Source: VBAS01 sp035764525 (GTDB taxonomy: Bacteria > Bacteroidota > Bacteroidia > Chitinophagales > Chitinophagaceae). From it: DNA of 9,869 nucleotides. Below are positions 1-6,869 of the stretch, one piece after another. The stretch lies in contig DASTZB010000481.1 of NCBI GenBank assembly GCA_035764525.1, forward strand, positions 1-9,869, given 5' to 3'. Every line of letters starts with the position of its first letter. Position 1 is the first letter of the stretch. Made by a program: the position numbers and the translations under genes. Below the pieces are notes generated by a model. That model ran no database searches. It saw only the letters and a program-made list of their open reading frames with translations, and was not told the DNA's origin.

Positions 1-174
1 CTGAATAGAACATTTAACACCCCGGTAGCAGAATTAAGCCCCGACTCGCAACGATATTTCGATTATCATCATGCAAGAAATGATGTATTTGAAAATGTAA
101 ATAAAAGGGAGTTGGAATTAGGGGCAGTTAATATGGCAGCATTGATCTATTTGATTGATAAGTACGGATTATAA
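1..174 (+). CDS. M28-family metallopeptidase, C-terminal fragment
   Basis: The frame is open from base 1 and ends at TAA 172-174, giving 57 residues of a protein whose start lies outside the window. The fragment has the pattern SQRYFDYHHARNDVFENVN followed by KRELELGA and a hydrophobic helix ending IDKYGL. This is the usual C-terminal end of Bacteroidota M28 (aminopeptidase Y/S-like) zinc peptidases, in which the second His of an HH-x3-D motif is a metal ligand. M28 enzymes are usually exported zinc exopeptidases, but the signal peptide and other ligands cannot be seen here. The gene converges on argH, with 78 bp between the two stop codons, so it is not part of the arg operon. Family assignment rests on one short motif region; the substrate is unknown. 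Confidence 0.72.
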   Translation: MNRTFNTPVAELSPDSQRYFDYHHARNDVFENVNKRELELGAVNMAALIYLIDKYGL

Positions 175-185
175 CAGGATAAATT

Positions 186-264
186 TTATGTAACCAGCTT
201 GTGAACTACTATTAAGCTTTTTTTGCGTCGCACCCTTGTACATCTTGTAATTCTATTCAGCAAG
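186..264. repeat. Dispersed intergenic repeat family A, copy 1
   Basis: The 56-bp core (186-241) begins TTATGTAACC and ends GCACCCTTGTAC. It matches copy 2 (4398-4452) at about 44 of 56 positions with one gap, and the reverse complement of copy 3 (8095-8150) at 38 of 56 positions without gaps (counted by eye). Similarity to copy 3 continues to about 264, where TAATTCTATTCAGCAA aligns with TAATCCTATTCAACAA, so the repeat runs across the argH stop codon. The core contains the imperfect palindrome TGCG-T-CGCA. It fills the convergent gap between the M28 gene and argH. Confidence 0.7.
196..224 (+). terminator. Weak intrinsic-terminator-like hairpin after the M28 gene
   Basis: AGCTT (196-200) and AAGCT (214-218) form a 5-bp stem with a 13-nt loop, followed at once by seven T residues (218-224). 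The position, 22 bp after the peptidase stop codon, fits a terminator for the plus-strand gene. The stem is short and AT-rich, and the whole element lies inside a dispersed repeat copy, so the fit may be incidental. Confidence 0.3.
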
Positions 265-1584
265 CCTTTTAATTGCATTATTAACTGATGCGAAGGGAAA
301 TGACTCAACAATCTTTTGCATCTGTTTCTTTATCTCTTGTGTACAGAGATTACCAATGGAGCCTTCATGTGTATGATGAACAGAAGTGTTATATTTAAAA
401 TTACCCGCTTCAATATCCAAACCTACTTTTTTATAAGCATCACGGAAAGGCATTCCGGCATTTACTAACTTATTTACTTCTTCCACACTAAACAGGTATT
501 TATATTTCTCATCCGCAAGAATGTCTTTTTTGATCTCAACATTATTTAGCATCAAACCTGCGATCTCAATACAATCTTTTAATGTTTTGAATGCTGGAAA
601 TAAATGTTCTTTCAATAATTGCAGATCACGATGATAACCAGAAGGCAGGTTGGTGGTCATCATTATAATTTCATTGGGCAATGCTTTAATACGGTTGCAA
701 TGACTGCGTATCAGTTCAAATACATCAGGGTTCTTTTTATGTGGCATGATGCTGCTGCCTGTTGTCAGTTCAGCAGGAAAAGAAATAAATCCAAAATTTT
801 GATTGAGATACAAACAAGCATCCATACTTAGCCTGGCGAGAGTATCAGCAACATTTGCCAATGATTGTGCAGCGATTCTTTCAGATTTACCCCTGCCCAT
901 TTGTGCATAGACAACATTATAATTCAGATCATCAAACCCAAGAAGTTTTGTAGTTAATGTTCGATTGATTGGAAAAGAAGAACCATATCCCGCAGCAGAC
1001 CCCAATGGATTTTTATTTACCACATCGTAAGCTCCCTTCAATGTTATTATATCATCAACCAAACTTTCAGCATAAGCTCCGAACCACAAACCAAAAGAAG
1101 AAGGCATTGCTAATTGTAAATGAGTATAGCCGGGAAGCAAATGATCTTTATATTTTTCACTTTGAGATTGCAACAGATCAAAGAATGGTTGAATGGCTTT
1201 TACCAATTCTTCCAACTCATTTCTTAAATACAACTTTATATCTACCAACACCTGGTCATTTCTGCTGCGGGCAGCATGAATTTTTTTTCCGACATCACCC
1301 AACTTTTGAGTAAGCAGTAATTCAACCTGTGAATGAATATCCTCCACATCATCCTGCAATTTGAATGACCCTTTTTCAATTTGCTTGTAAATATTTTTAA
1401 GTTCTTGCTGAAGTTGTGATAATTCATTTTTTGTAAGTAATCCAACTGATTCCAGCATTTGAATATGAGCTAAAGAGCCCAACACATCAAAAGCAGCGAG
1501 GTACATATCCATTTCACGGTCTTTGCCAACGGTGAATGTTTCCACTTCTTTTAATGAGGCTTTATCTTTTTGCCACAACTTCAT
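253..1584 (-). CDS. argH: Argininosuccinate lyase
   Basis: This cytosolic homotetrameric enzyme cleaves argininosuccinate to arginine and fumarate, the last step of the pathway. The 443-residue protein has the fumarase/aspartase-superfamily signatures: ARSRNDQ at 105-111, GYTHLQLAMP at 152-161 (His155 is the expected catalytic His), and the flexible signature loop TTGSSIMPHKKNP at 274-286 with the catalytic Ser at 277/278 and Lys283/284. The length is slightly below the roughly 460 residues of enterobacterial ArgH, as is common in Bacteroidota. The ATG at 1584 overlaps the argE stop as ATGA, implying coupled translation. It is the last gene of the cluster. The stop codon (TAG, 255-253) lies inside the extended part of repeat copy 1, so the last residues may have been shaped by that element. 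No truncation or missing catalytic residue is visible. Confidence 0.96.
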   Translation of the reverse strand: MKLWQKDKASLKEVETFTVGKDREMDMYLAAFDVLGSLAHIQMLESVGLLTKNELSQLQQELKNIYKQIEKGSFKLQDDVEDIHSQVELLLTQKLGDVGKKIHAARSRNDQVLVDIKLYLRNELEELVKAIQPFFDLLQSQSEKYKDHLLPGYTHLQLAMPSSFGLWFGAYAESLVDDIITLKGAYDVVNKNPLGSAAGYGSSFPINRTLTTKLLGFDDLNYNVVYAQMGRGKSERIAAQSLANVADTLARLSMDACLYLNQNFGFISFPAELTTGSSIMPHKKNPDVFELIRSHCNRIKALPNEIIMMTTNLPSGYHRDLQLLKEHLFPAFKTLKDCIEIAGLMLNNVEIKKDILADEKYKYLFSVEEVNKLVNAGMPFRDAYKKVGLDIEAGNFKYNTSVHHTHEGSIGNLCTQEIKKQMQKIVESFPFASVNNAIKRLAE

Positions 1585-2651
1585 ACAAGTTGATTTAAAA
1601 GCTGAATATACAAATCAATTCCTTCTTTTATTTCATCAATATAAATATACTCATCAGCGGTATGACTTCTTGCACTATCACCCGGCCCGATCTTTAAGGA
1701 GGGAAAAGCCATCAAAGCTTTATCGGAAGTAGTAGGTGAGCCATAATAGCTCCTTCCCATTTTCAAACCCGCTTTAACCAATTGATGATCTAATGCAATT
1801 GCACTTGATCTTAATCGTGTACTTCTTGGTTTTATTTCACTTTGCACATTTGATCTTATGACTTCCAGCATTTCTTCGAAAGTATATAACTCATTTACCC
1901 GGCAATCTACCACGAACCGGCATTGAGCAGGAACAACATTATGAGCTTTATTGTCTGTTTCAATTACAGTCACACTCATTTTAACAGGACCTAATAGATC
2001 GGAAACCTTACCAAACCTAAATGAGCTGAACCATTCAATATCTTTTATTGCTTTATAAACAGCATTATCACCTTCTTCTCTTGCTGCATGTCCGGCTCTG
2101 CCATTAGCAGTGCAATCCAAAACCATTAATCCTTTTTCAGCAACAGCCATTTGCATTTGAGTAGGCTCGCCAACTATTGCACAATCGATTTTACCTAGTT
2201 GTGAAAGCAAAGCCTCAATTCCATTATGACCTGAGATCTCTTCTTCTGCGGTAGCAGCAAGTATAATATTATACCGCAGGTTTTCTTTTTCATAGAAATA
2301 GAGAAATGTTGCGATCAAAGAAACCAAACTTCCGCCGGCATCATTGCTTCCAAGTCCAAATAACTTCCCATCTTTTTCAATCGGCGAGAATGGATCAAGA
2401 GTATAGCCTTTATTTGGCTTTACCGTATCATGATGTGAATTCAGTAAGACGGTGGGTTTATTTGCATCGAAATATTTGTTTCTTGCCCATATATTATAAA
2501 GATGTTGTTCTGCCTTTACTCCATTGTTTTCAAGAAAGACTTTGATAAGTGCGGAACTATTGTCTTCTTCTTTGCTGAAAGAAGGTGTAGCAATTAATTG
2601 TTTTAAAAGGTCAATAGCATCTGCTTGTAATATGGAGATAACCTTAGTCAT
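1581..2651 (-). CDS. argE: N-acyl-ornithine/citrulline deacylase, M20 family (ArgE-type)
   Basis: This is an M20 di-zinc amidohydrolase of 356 residues. Visible active-site residues are His73 and Asp75 in SHHDTV (72-77), the bridging Asp104 in GSNDAGG, the general base Glu136 within AEEE (135-138), Glu162 in GEPT, and a late His330 in ARSHTADEY. The dimerisation (lid) domain would be about residues 175-285. In a pathway with ArgF', the natural substrate should be N-acetyl- or N-succinyl-citrulline rather than N-acetylornithine, releasing citrulline for ArgG. M20 members are hard to tell apart (ArgE, DapE, LysK, peptidases); the ArgE role is taken from position between argB and argH. The start ATG at 2651 lies 8 bp inside argB, and its stop overlaps argH by 4 bp, so the three are tightly coupled. 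Confidence 0.9.
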   Translation of the reverse strand: MTKVISILQADAIDLLKQLIATPSFSKEEDNSSALIKVFLENNGVKAEQHLYNIWARNKYFDANKPTVLLNSHHDTVKPNKGYTLDPFSPIEKDGKLFGLGSNDAGGSLVSLIATFLYFYEKENLRYNIILAATAEEEISGHNGIEALLSQLGKIDCAIVGEPTQMQMAVAEKGLMVLDCTANGRAGHAAREEGDNAVYKAIKDIEWFSSFRFGKVSDLLGPVKMSVTVIETDNKAHNVVPAQCRFVVDCRVNELYTFEEMLEVIRSNVQSEIKPRSTRLRSSAIALDHQLVKAGLKMGRSYYGSPTTSDKALMAFPSLKIGPGDSARSHTADEYIYIDEIKEGIDLYIQLLNQLV

Positions 2652-3429
2652 TCTTTATAGCCGTTCCTGCTGTACCCAGCATCAGTTTTTCTAATTCTTC
2701 TGCTTTTCCAATGATCACTCTATCAACCCCACTATTCAAAGCTGCAAAAGCATTGTCAAGCTTAGGTATCATCCCGGCAAATATTTTTTCCTTTGCTTTT
2801 AGTTCTTTGTAATAAACGGGATTGATACTTGTGATGACGGTACTTTCATCATCTGCATCCATCAAAACACCACTTTTTTCAAACGAATAAATAAGGTTCA
2901 CTTCATAAACATTGCCCATCGCCTTTGCAATTTCCTGTGCAATAGTATCAGCATTCGTATTCAGCAATTGCCCGCTTTGATCATGAGTAATTGGCGCAAA
3001 CACCAATGCAAGATTTTGATCAAGCAACTTTTTAATCAAAGGAGAATTCACAGCATCTACATCACCGACAAAGCCATAGTCGATTACCGGGTGTTTTCTT
3101 TTATGTGCAAGAATTATATCACCATCTACTCCGCTAAGCCCGATCGCATTGCAATGAAAGCTTTGCAATTGCGCAACAATGTTTTTATTTACATAGCCAG
3201 CATACACCATTGTGACAATCTTCAGTGTTTCGGAGTCCGTAATTCTTCTTCCATCAACCAGCTTCTGTACTACTCCCATCTCTTCTGCAAGCTTTGTTGC
3301 CAGCTTACCGCCTCCATGCACTAATATCTTTTTATCTTCAATTGCTGCGAATGATTTCAGGAATGATGAAAGTTTTTTTTCATCATCAATAATATTGCCC
3401 CCGATCTTTATAACGTATAGTTTATCCAT
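2644..3429 (-). CDS. argB: N-acetylglutamate (or N-succinylglutamate) kinase
   Basis: It phosphorylates the gamma-carboxylate of N-acylglutamate with ATP. The 261-residue amino-acid-kinase fold shows KIGGN at 8-12 (phosphate-binding Lys8), VHGGGK at 37-42, VDGRRITD at 58-65 (Arg62 binds the substrate carboxylate), NTNADT at 157-162 and GMIPKLDNA at 219-227 with the ATP-binding Lys223. The protein starts directly at the first kinase strand. It therefore lacks the N-terminal helix that builds the arginine-inhibited hexamers of Pseudomonas and Thermotoga NAGK, so by family knowledge it is probably a dimer not inhibited by arginine. In succinyl-pathway Bacteroides the same family acts on succinylglutamate; the sequence does not decide this. 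ATG 3429 overlaps argF' by 8 bp, and its own stop overlaps argE by 8 bp. Confidence 0.95.
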   Translation of the reverse strand: MDKLYVIKIGGNIIDDEKKLSSFLKSFAAIEDKKILVHGGGKLATKLAEEMGVVQKLVDGRRITDSETLKIVTMVYAGYVNKNIVAQLQSFHCNAIGLSGVDGDIILAHKRKHPVIDYGFVGDVDAVNSPLIKKLLDQNLALVFAPITHDQSGQLLNTNADTIAQEIAKAMGNVYEVNLIYSFEKSGVLMDADDESTVITSINPVYYKELKAKEKIFAGMIPKLDNAFAALNSGVDRVIIGKAEELEKLMLGTAGTAIKND

Positions 3430-4384
3430 TCGTTTTTAAGATTTCACTTAGTACAGTTTGTGCAGCCCACACCCTGTTACTCGCCTGCTGGGTTACAATG
3501 CTCATCTTCCCATCCAGTATTGCATCACTCAGTTCTACATTTCTTCTTACTGGCAAGCAATGCATCACCTTTGCATTATTTGTAAGCGACCAGCGTTTCT
3601 TTTTCAACTGCCATTTCGGATCATTAGTATAAATTTTTCCATAATCATTATAAGTGCTCCAGTTCTTTACATACACAAAGTCCGCATCTTTCAATGCTTC
3701 TTCCTGGTCATGTGTAATAGTTGCTCCAATGGTAAACTCTTCACTCAATTCATAATCTTCCGGGTGAGTAATTACAAAATCAGCTTTACCCCACGCATTT
3801 ATCCATTGTGCAAAGCTATTGGCCACACATTGGGGCAATGGTTTTACATGTGGTGCCCATGTTAAAACTATTTTTGGCTTTTTGATCTTTGACCTTTGTA
3901 ATTCTTCAGTGATGGTTATTACATCAGTGAATGATTGCAACGGATGTAGTGTTGCACTTTCCAAACTAACTACCGGGATACCGGCATATTTGATAAATTG
4001 TTTTATATATAATTCGCTGTAATCATCTTCTCGATTTTTCAATGAAGGAAAAGTGCGGATGGCAAGTATATCAAAATATTTTCCAAGGATCGGCGCTGCA
4101 TCTTTCACATGCTCCACAGTATTGCCACTCATGATTGCTTCATCTTCAAATTCCAGGGCCCAGCCTTCTTGTCCAACATTAAAAACAATGCAGTCCATGC
4201 CAAGGTTCTGCGCAGCGACTTGTGTGCTCAATCTTGTACGCATACTTGGATTCAGGAATAAACAACCGATGCGTTTATTAACGCCAAGCGACTTATCTGC
4301 AAAAGGATTTGCTTTATACGTTAATGCTTTTTGGACAAATGCATCTATGTTGGCCACATCATTAGCGGAAATGAACTGTTTCAA
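3422..4384 (-). CDS. argF': N-acetylornithine/N-succinylornithine carbamoyltransferase
   Basis: It transfers a carbamoyl group from carbamoyl phosphate to N-acylornithine, giving N-acylcitrulline. The 320 residues contain the carbamoyl-phosphate motif SMRTR (47-51), Trp75 in EGWALE, ESATLHPLQSF (142-152), the APHVKPLP loop (177-184) and MHCLPVRR (274-281). By recollection, the layout and the NRE-DDYSE stretch match the Bacteroides fragilis succinylornithine enzyme better than ordinary OTCase. At position 90, where that enzyme has Pro and the Xanthomonas acetylornithine enzyme has Glu92, this protein has Val, so the acyl preference is unresolved. The start is TTG at 4384: no ATG/GTG lies upstream before an in-frame TAA, the next internal ATG falls inside the active-site motif, and MKQFISANDV fits family N-termini. 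It heads a four-gene overlapping block behind a repeat-filled gap. Confidence 0.92.
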   Translation of the reverse strand: MKQFISANDVANIDAFVQKALTYKANPFADKSLGVNKRIGCLFLNPSMRTRLSTQVAAQNLGMDCIVFNVGQEGWALEFEDEAIMSGNTVEHVKDAAPILGKYFDILAIRTFPSLKNREDDYSELYIKQFIKYAGIPVVSLESATLHPLQSFTDVITITEELQRSKIKKPKIVLTWAPHVKPLPQCVANSFAQWINAWGKADFVITHPEDYELSEEFTIGATITHDQEEALKDADFVYVKNWSTYNDYGKIYTNDPKWQLKKKRWSLTNNAKVMHCLPVRRNVELSDAILDGKMSIVTQQASNRVWAAQTVLSEILKTNG

Positions 4385-4397
4385 GTTTGAAAGTTTA

Positions 4398-4470
4398 TTA
4401 TGTACTAAGCTATTGAATTACTATTAAGCTTGGTTGCGTCGCACACTTGTGTTTTTGATACTTTGTTCGC
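4398..4470. repeat. Dispersed intergenic repeat family A, copy 2
   Basis: The core 4398-4452 (TTATGTACTAAGC to GCACACTTGTGT) has the same orientation as copy 1 and shares the exact 13-mer TACTATTAAGCTT (4419-4431) and the 11-mer TTGCGTCGCAC (4434-4444) with it. Weaker similarity continues to about 4470. AAGCT (4407-4411) and AGCTT (4427-4431) can pair, as in copy 1. It begins 14 bp upstream of the argF' start, so it forms most of that gene's immediate 5' region. Confidence 0.7.
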
Positions 4471-4500
4471 CAGCTTTCACGGTTTCTATGAAAGTTTAGT

Positions 4501-4669
4501 TTGCTTCGGCTTGTATCGACAACATAATATTTGACACATTCCTATTGCAAGCCTCGCAATGACGAAGACTCTAGTATTTTGTTTTTTCCTTACTTACTAG
4601 TCCTACCTCGTCATTGCGAGGCCGACATCTAAATACTTTAACTTGCTTCGATCATTAAGGCCGAAGCAA
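4501..4669. repeat. Nested palindromic repeat of the GTCATTGCGAGG type
   Basis: A perfect 15-bp inverted repeat, GCCTCGCAATGACGA (4551-4565) and its complement (4608-4622), encloses a 42-bp spacer in which CTAGTA (4571-4576) pairs with TACTAG (4595-4600). An outer perfect 10-bp pair, TTGCTTCGGC (4501-4510) and GCCGAAGCAA (4660-4669), flanks it. TTGCTTCG (4643-4650) can alternatively pair with CGAAGCAA (4662-4669). CGTCATTGCGAGG followed by CGAAGCAATCTG is, from general knowledge, a frequent dispersed repeat in many bacterial genomes. A small extra hairpin, CTTTCA/TGAAAG, lies just outside at 4474-4494. Together with repeat copy 2 this accounts for most of the 318-bp argD-argF' gap. I see no gene there, and no CAAANNTA (a minus-strand TAnnTTTG promoter) anywhere in it. 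Confidence 0.75.
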
Positions 4670-4702
4670 TCTGAACCAGGGAAGCCGGTACCAACTAGAA
4701 CT

Positions 4703-5854
4703 TTAACTTGCTGTCTCTTGCAATAAAGCTATTTCCTCTTTTAACGAATCAATGAACTGTTCCGCATCTCTTTTCTTCAATGCGAGACTTGGTAATAGAC
4801 GGATCACATTTGGCTTTGCTTCGCCGGTAAATATCTTTTGATTCCAGAGCAAATTCTTTTTTAAGTCCTTTAATTCTTCAGGAACATCAAAGCCGATCAT
4901 CAAGCCCTTACCCCTTACATTTTTTAATTCAGGAATCGCTTCCAGTTCATCTCTTAAATATTTGCCAACCAATGTGGCATTACCCATTAATTTTTCTTCT
5001 TCTAAAACCTCAAGTACCGCTAATGCAGCAGCACAGGCAAGATGATTGCCACCAAACGTGGTTCCCAATTGAAAATGTTTTGGCTTTATATGTGGCGCAA
5101 TGATAATACCTGCAACAGGAAAACCATTTCCCATTCCTTTGGCCATCGTATAAATGTCTGCATTCACCCCCGCAAAATCATGACTGAAGAACTTTCCACT
5201 TCTTCCAAACCCGCATTGTACGCTATCGGCAATATAAGCAGCGCCGTATTCATCGCATAAAGTTCTTATCTTTTTCAAAAAGCTTACCTCAGCAACATTA
5301 ATGCCACCCACACCTTGTATGCCTTCAATGATAACAGATGAGATCTGTTTACCATTCTTACTAAAACACTCTTCCAGGGCAACTTCATCATTTAATGGAA
5401 GAAAGATCACATTGTCGGATTCATTTACTGGTGCGACATAATTCTTGTTGTCAGTAGCAGCCACAGCCAAAGACGTCCTTCCATGAAATGATTTGCTGAA
5501 TGCAACAATCTTCTTTCTCCCATTGTGAAAGGATGCCATCTTCAATGCGTTTTCATTTGCTTCAGCGCCGCTGTTGCAAAGAAAGAGTTGATAATCTTCT
5601 TTACCTGAAACCTTTCCAAGTTTGGCGGCAAGTTCTTGTTGTAAGGGAATTTTTATTGAATTGGAATAAAAGGCAATTTTTTCCAGTTGCTCTTCAATTC
5701 TTTTCACCCAATGCGGATGCGTATGTCCGATGCTGATGACCGCATGACCACCATACAGATCAAGATACTGTTCACCTTTATCATCCCATACATAAGCGCC
5801 TTTTGCTTTTACGATTGTCACATCATTGATGGGATATACGTCAAATAAGTTCAT
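4703..5854 (-). CDS. argD: N-acetylornithine (or N-succinylornithine) aminotransferase
   Basis: It is a PLP-dependent class-III aminotransferase that transfers an amino group from glutamate to N-acylglutamate semialdehyde, giving N-acylornithine. The 383 residues show CNSGAEANENALKMA (93-107, PLP phosphate site), SFHGRT (122-127), Asp210 in ADSVQCGFGR, the Schiff-base Lys239 in TMAKGMGNGFP (236-246) and GTTFGGN (264-270). The usual DEVQ-G motif is DSVQ-G here, with Ser in place of Glu next to the ring-contacting Asp. I recall the same form in other Bacteroidota ArgD proteins, but did not check. The ATG at 5854 lies 37 bp after the argC stop. It is the last gene before the repeat-filled gap. 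Class-III transaminases overlap in specificity (ArgD, GabT, DapC); the context makes ArgD very likely. Confidence 0.94.
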   Translation of the reverse strand: MNLFDVYPINDVTIVKAKGAYVWDDKGEQYLDLYGGHAVISIGHTHPHWVKRIEEQLEKIAFYSNSIKIPLQQELAAKLGKVSGKEDYQLFLCNSGAEANENALKMASFHNGRKKIVAFSKSFHGRTSLAVAATDNKNYVAPVNESDNVIFLPLNDEVALEECFSKNGKQISSVIIEGIQGVGGINVAEVSFLKKIRTLCDEYGAAYIADSVQCGFGRSGKFFSHDFAGVNADIYTMAKGMGNGFPVAGIIIAPHIKPKHFQLGTTFGGNHLACAAALAVLEVLEEEKLMGNATLVGKYLRDELEAIPELKNVRGKGLMIGFDVPEELKDLKKNLLWNQKIFTGEAKPNVIRLLPSLALKKRDAEQFIDSLKEEIALLQETAS

Positions 5855-5891
5855 AACTCATAACCGGCTTTACGGAGTTTTTGTTTTGTGT

Positions 5892-6869
5892 TTAAAAATA
5901 ATTTGCTTTTAAATTCAACCCTTCTGTTTCATCCAAACCAAACATCAGGTTCATATTCTGAACTGCCTGTCCGCTGGCACCTTTCAATAAATTATCAACA
6001 ACTGAATGGACAACTAACATGCTACCAACTTTTTCCAATTGAATGATACATTTATTTGTATTCACCACCTGTTTCAGGAACACAGGCTCTTTTGTTATAT
6101 GAGTAAACGCTTGACCGGAATAATAATCTTCATAAATTTTATTCAGTTCGATCAGGCTTTCATCACAACGAATTTGGGAACTAACAAAAATACCACGGGT
6201 AAAATCTCCTCTCCATGGTACAAAATTGACATCAATATCACCCGCCGGTTGCAATTGCTTTAATGATTCACCGATCTCTCCCAGATGCTGATGCGTTAAA
6301 GTCTTATAAGCCTGTATATTGTTTTCTCTCCAGCTAAAGTGTGAAGTGTTAGTCAATGATTGCCCTGCACCGGTACTGCCAGTAATGCCGGTTGTATAAA
6401 CTTCTTTCAGTAGACCTGCTTTTGCTAATGGCAATAATCCTAATTGAATTGTTGTAGCAAAGCACCCGGGGTTAGCAACATTGTTTGCTTTTTTGATTTT
6501 GTCTCTATTCAATTCCGGAAGACCATAGATAAAGCTTCGAGTTTCGAGTTTTGCGCGTTGAGATAACCGAAAATCATTTGCCAGATCGATAACCTTGATC
6601 TTATCTGATATTTTATTTTCCGTGAGAAATTTTTTTGACTCGCCATGACCAAGACACAAGAACAAAACATCAATATCATCATTCAATTGACCGGAAAACT
6701 TTAATTCAGTATCTCCCAACAAATCCTGGTGAACAGAATGTACGGGTTTGCCTGCATTGCTGCGGCTGTGAATAAAAGAAACAGATACACCCGGATGATG
6801 AATCAACAAACGTATGAGTTCGCCACCCGTATAACCTGCTCCGCCGATTATGCCGACCTTAATTGCCAT
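5892..6869 (-). CDS. argC: N-acetyl-gamma-glutamyl-phosphate reductase
   Basis: It reduces N-acylglutamyl phosphate to the semialdehyde with NADPH. The 325-residue protein has the N-terminal Rossmann motif GIIGGAGYTGGELIRLL (6-22), the catalytic Cys136 in NPGCFATT, the STGAGQS segment (165-171), the catalytic His region THQHLGEI (192-199) and the family signature NLLKGASGQAVQN (293-305). Length and motifs match ArgC of the shorter type (about 310-350 residues). Its ATG (6869) overlaps the end of argG by 11 bp, so translation is probably coupled; argD follows after 37 bp. The acyl group should sit outside the catalytic centre, so an acetyl or succinyl preference cannot be read from these motifs. 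Confidence 0.95.
   Translation of the reverse strand: MAIKVGIIGGAGYTGGELIRLLIHHPGVSVSFIHSRSNAGKPVHSVHQDLLGDTELKFSGQLNDDIDVLFLCLGHGESKKFLTENKISDKIKVIDLANDFRLSQRAKLETRSFIYGLPELNRDKIKKANNVANPGCFATTIQLGLLPLAKAGLLKEVYTTGITGSTGAGQSLTNTSHFSWRENNIQAYKTLTHQHLGEIGESLKQLQPAGDIDVNFVPWRGDFTRGIFVSSQIRCDESLIELNKIYEDYYSGQAFTHITKEPVFLKQVVNTNKCIIQLEKVGSMLVVHSVVDNLLKGASGQAVQNMNLMFGLDETEGLNLKANYF

Noticed and set aside
969..1313. Plus-strand open frame of 114 codons opposite argH, and similar plus-strand frames opposite argB, argF' and argD.
   Set aside because: They lie wholly within strongly supported minus-strand genes, show no recognisable domain and have no initiation context; they are antisense shadows.
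4414..4427. TGAATTACTATTAA resembles an E. coli ARG box half-site pair upstream of argF'.
   Set aside because: The same bases lie inside repeat copy 2, and copy 1 has nearly the same sequence beyond the operon end, so it is a repeat feature, not a specific operator.
186..4470. Direct repeats 1 and 2 as boundaries of a transposon carrying argF'BEH.
   Set aside because: No transposase or integrase is between them, a third inverted copy lies elsewhere in the operon, and the genes continue one pathway with the upstream block; a dispersed repeat family explains the pattern.
4703..5854. Ser211 in place of Glu in the DEVQ motif of ArgD as a sign of a broken or new enzyme.
   Set aside because: The PLP-contacting Asp210 and Lys239 and all other motifs are intact, and I recall the same variant in other Bacteroidota ArgD proteins.
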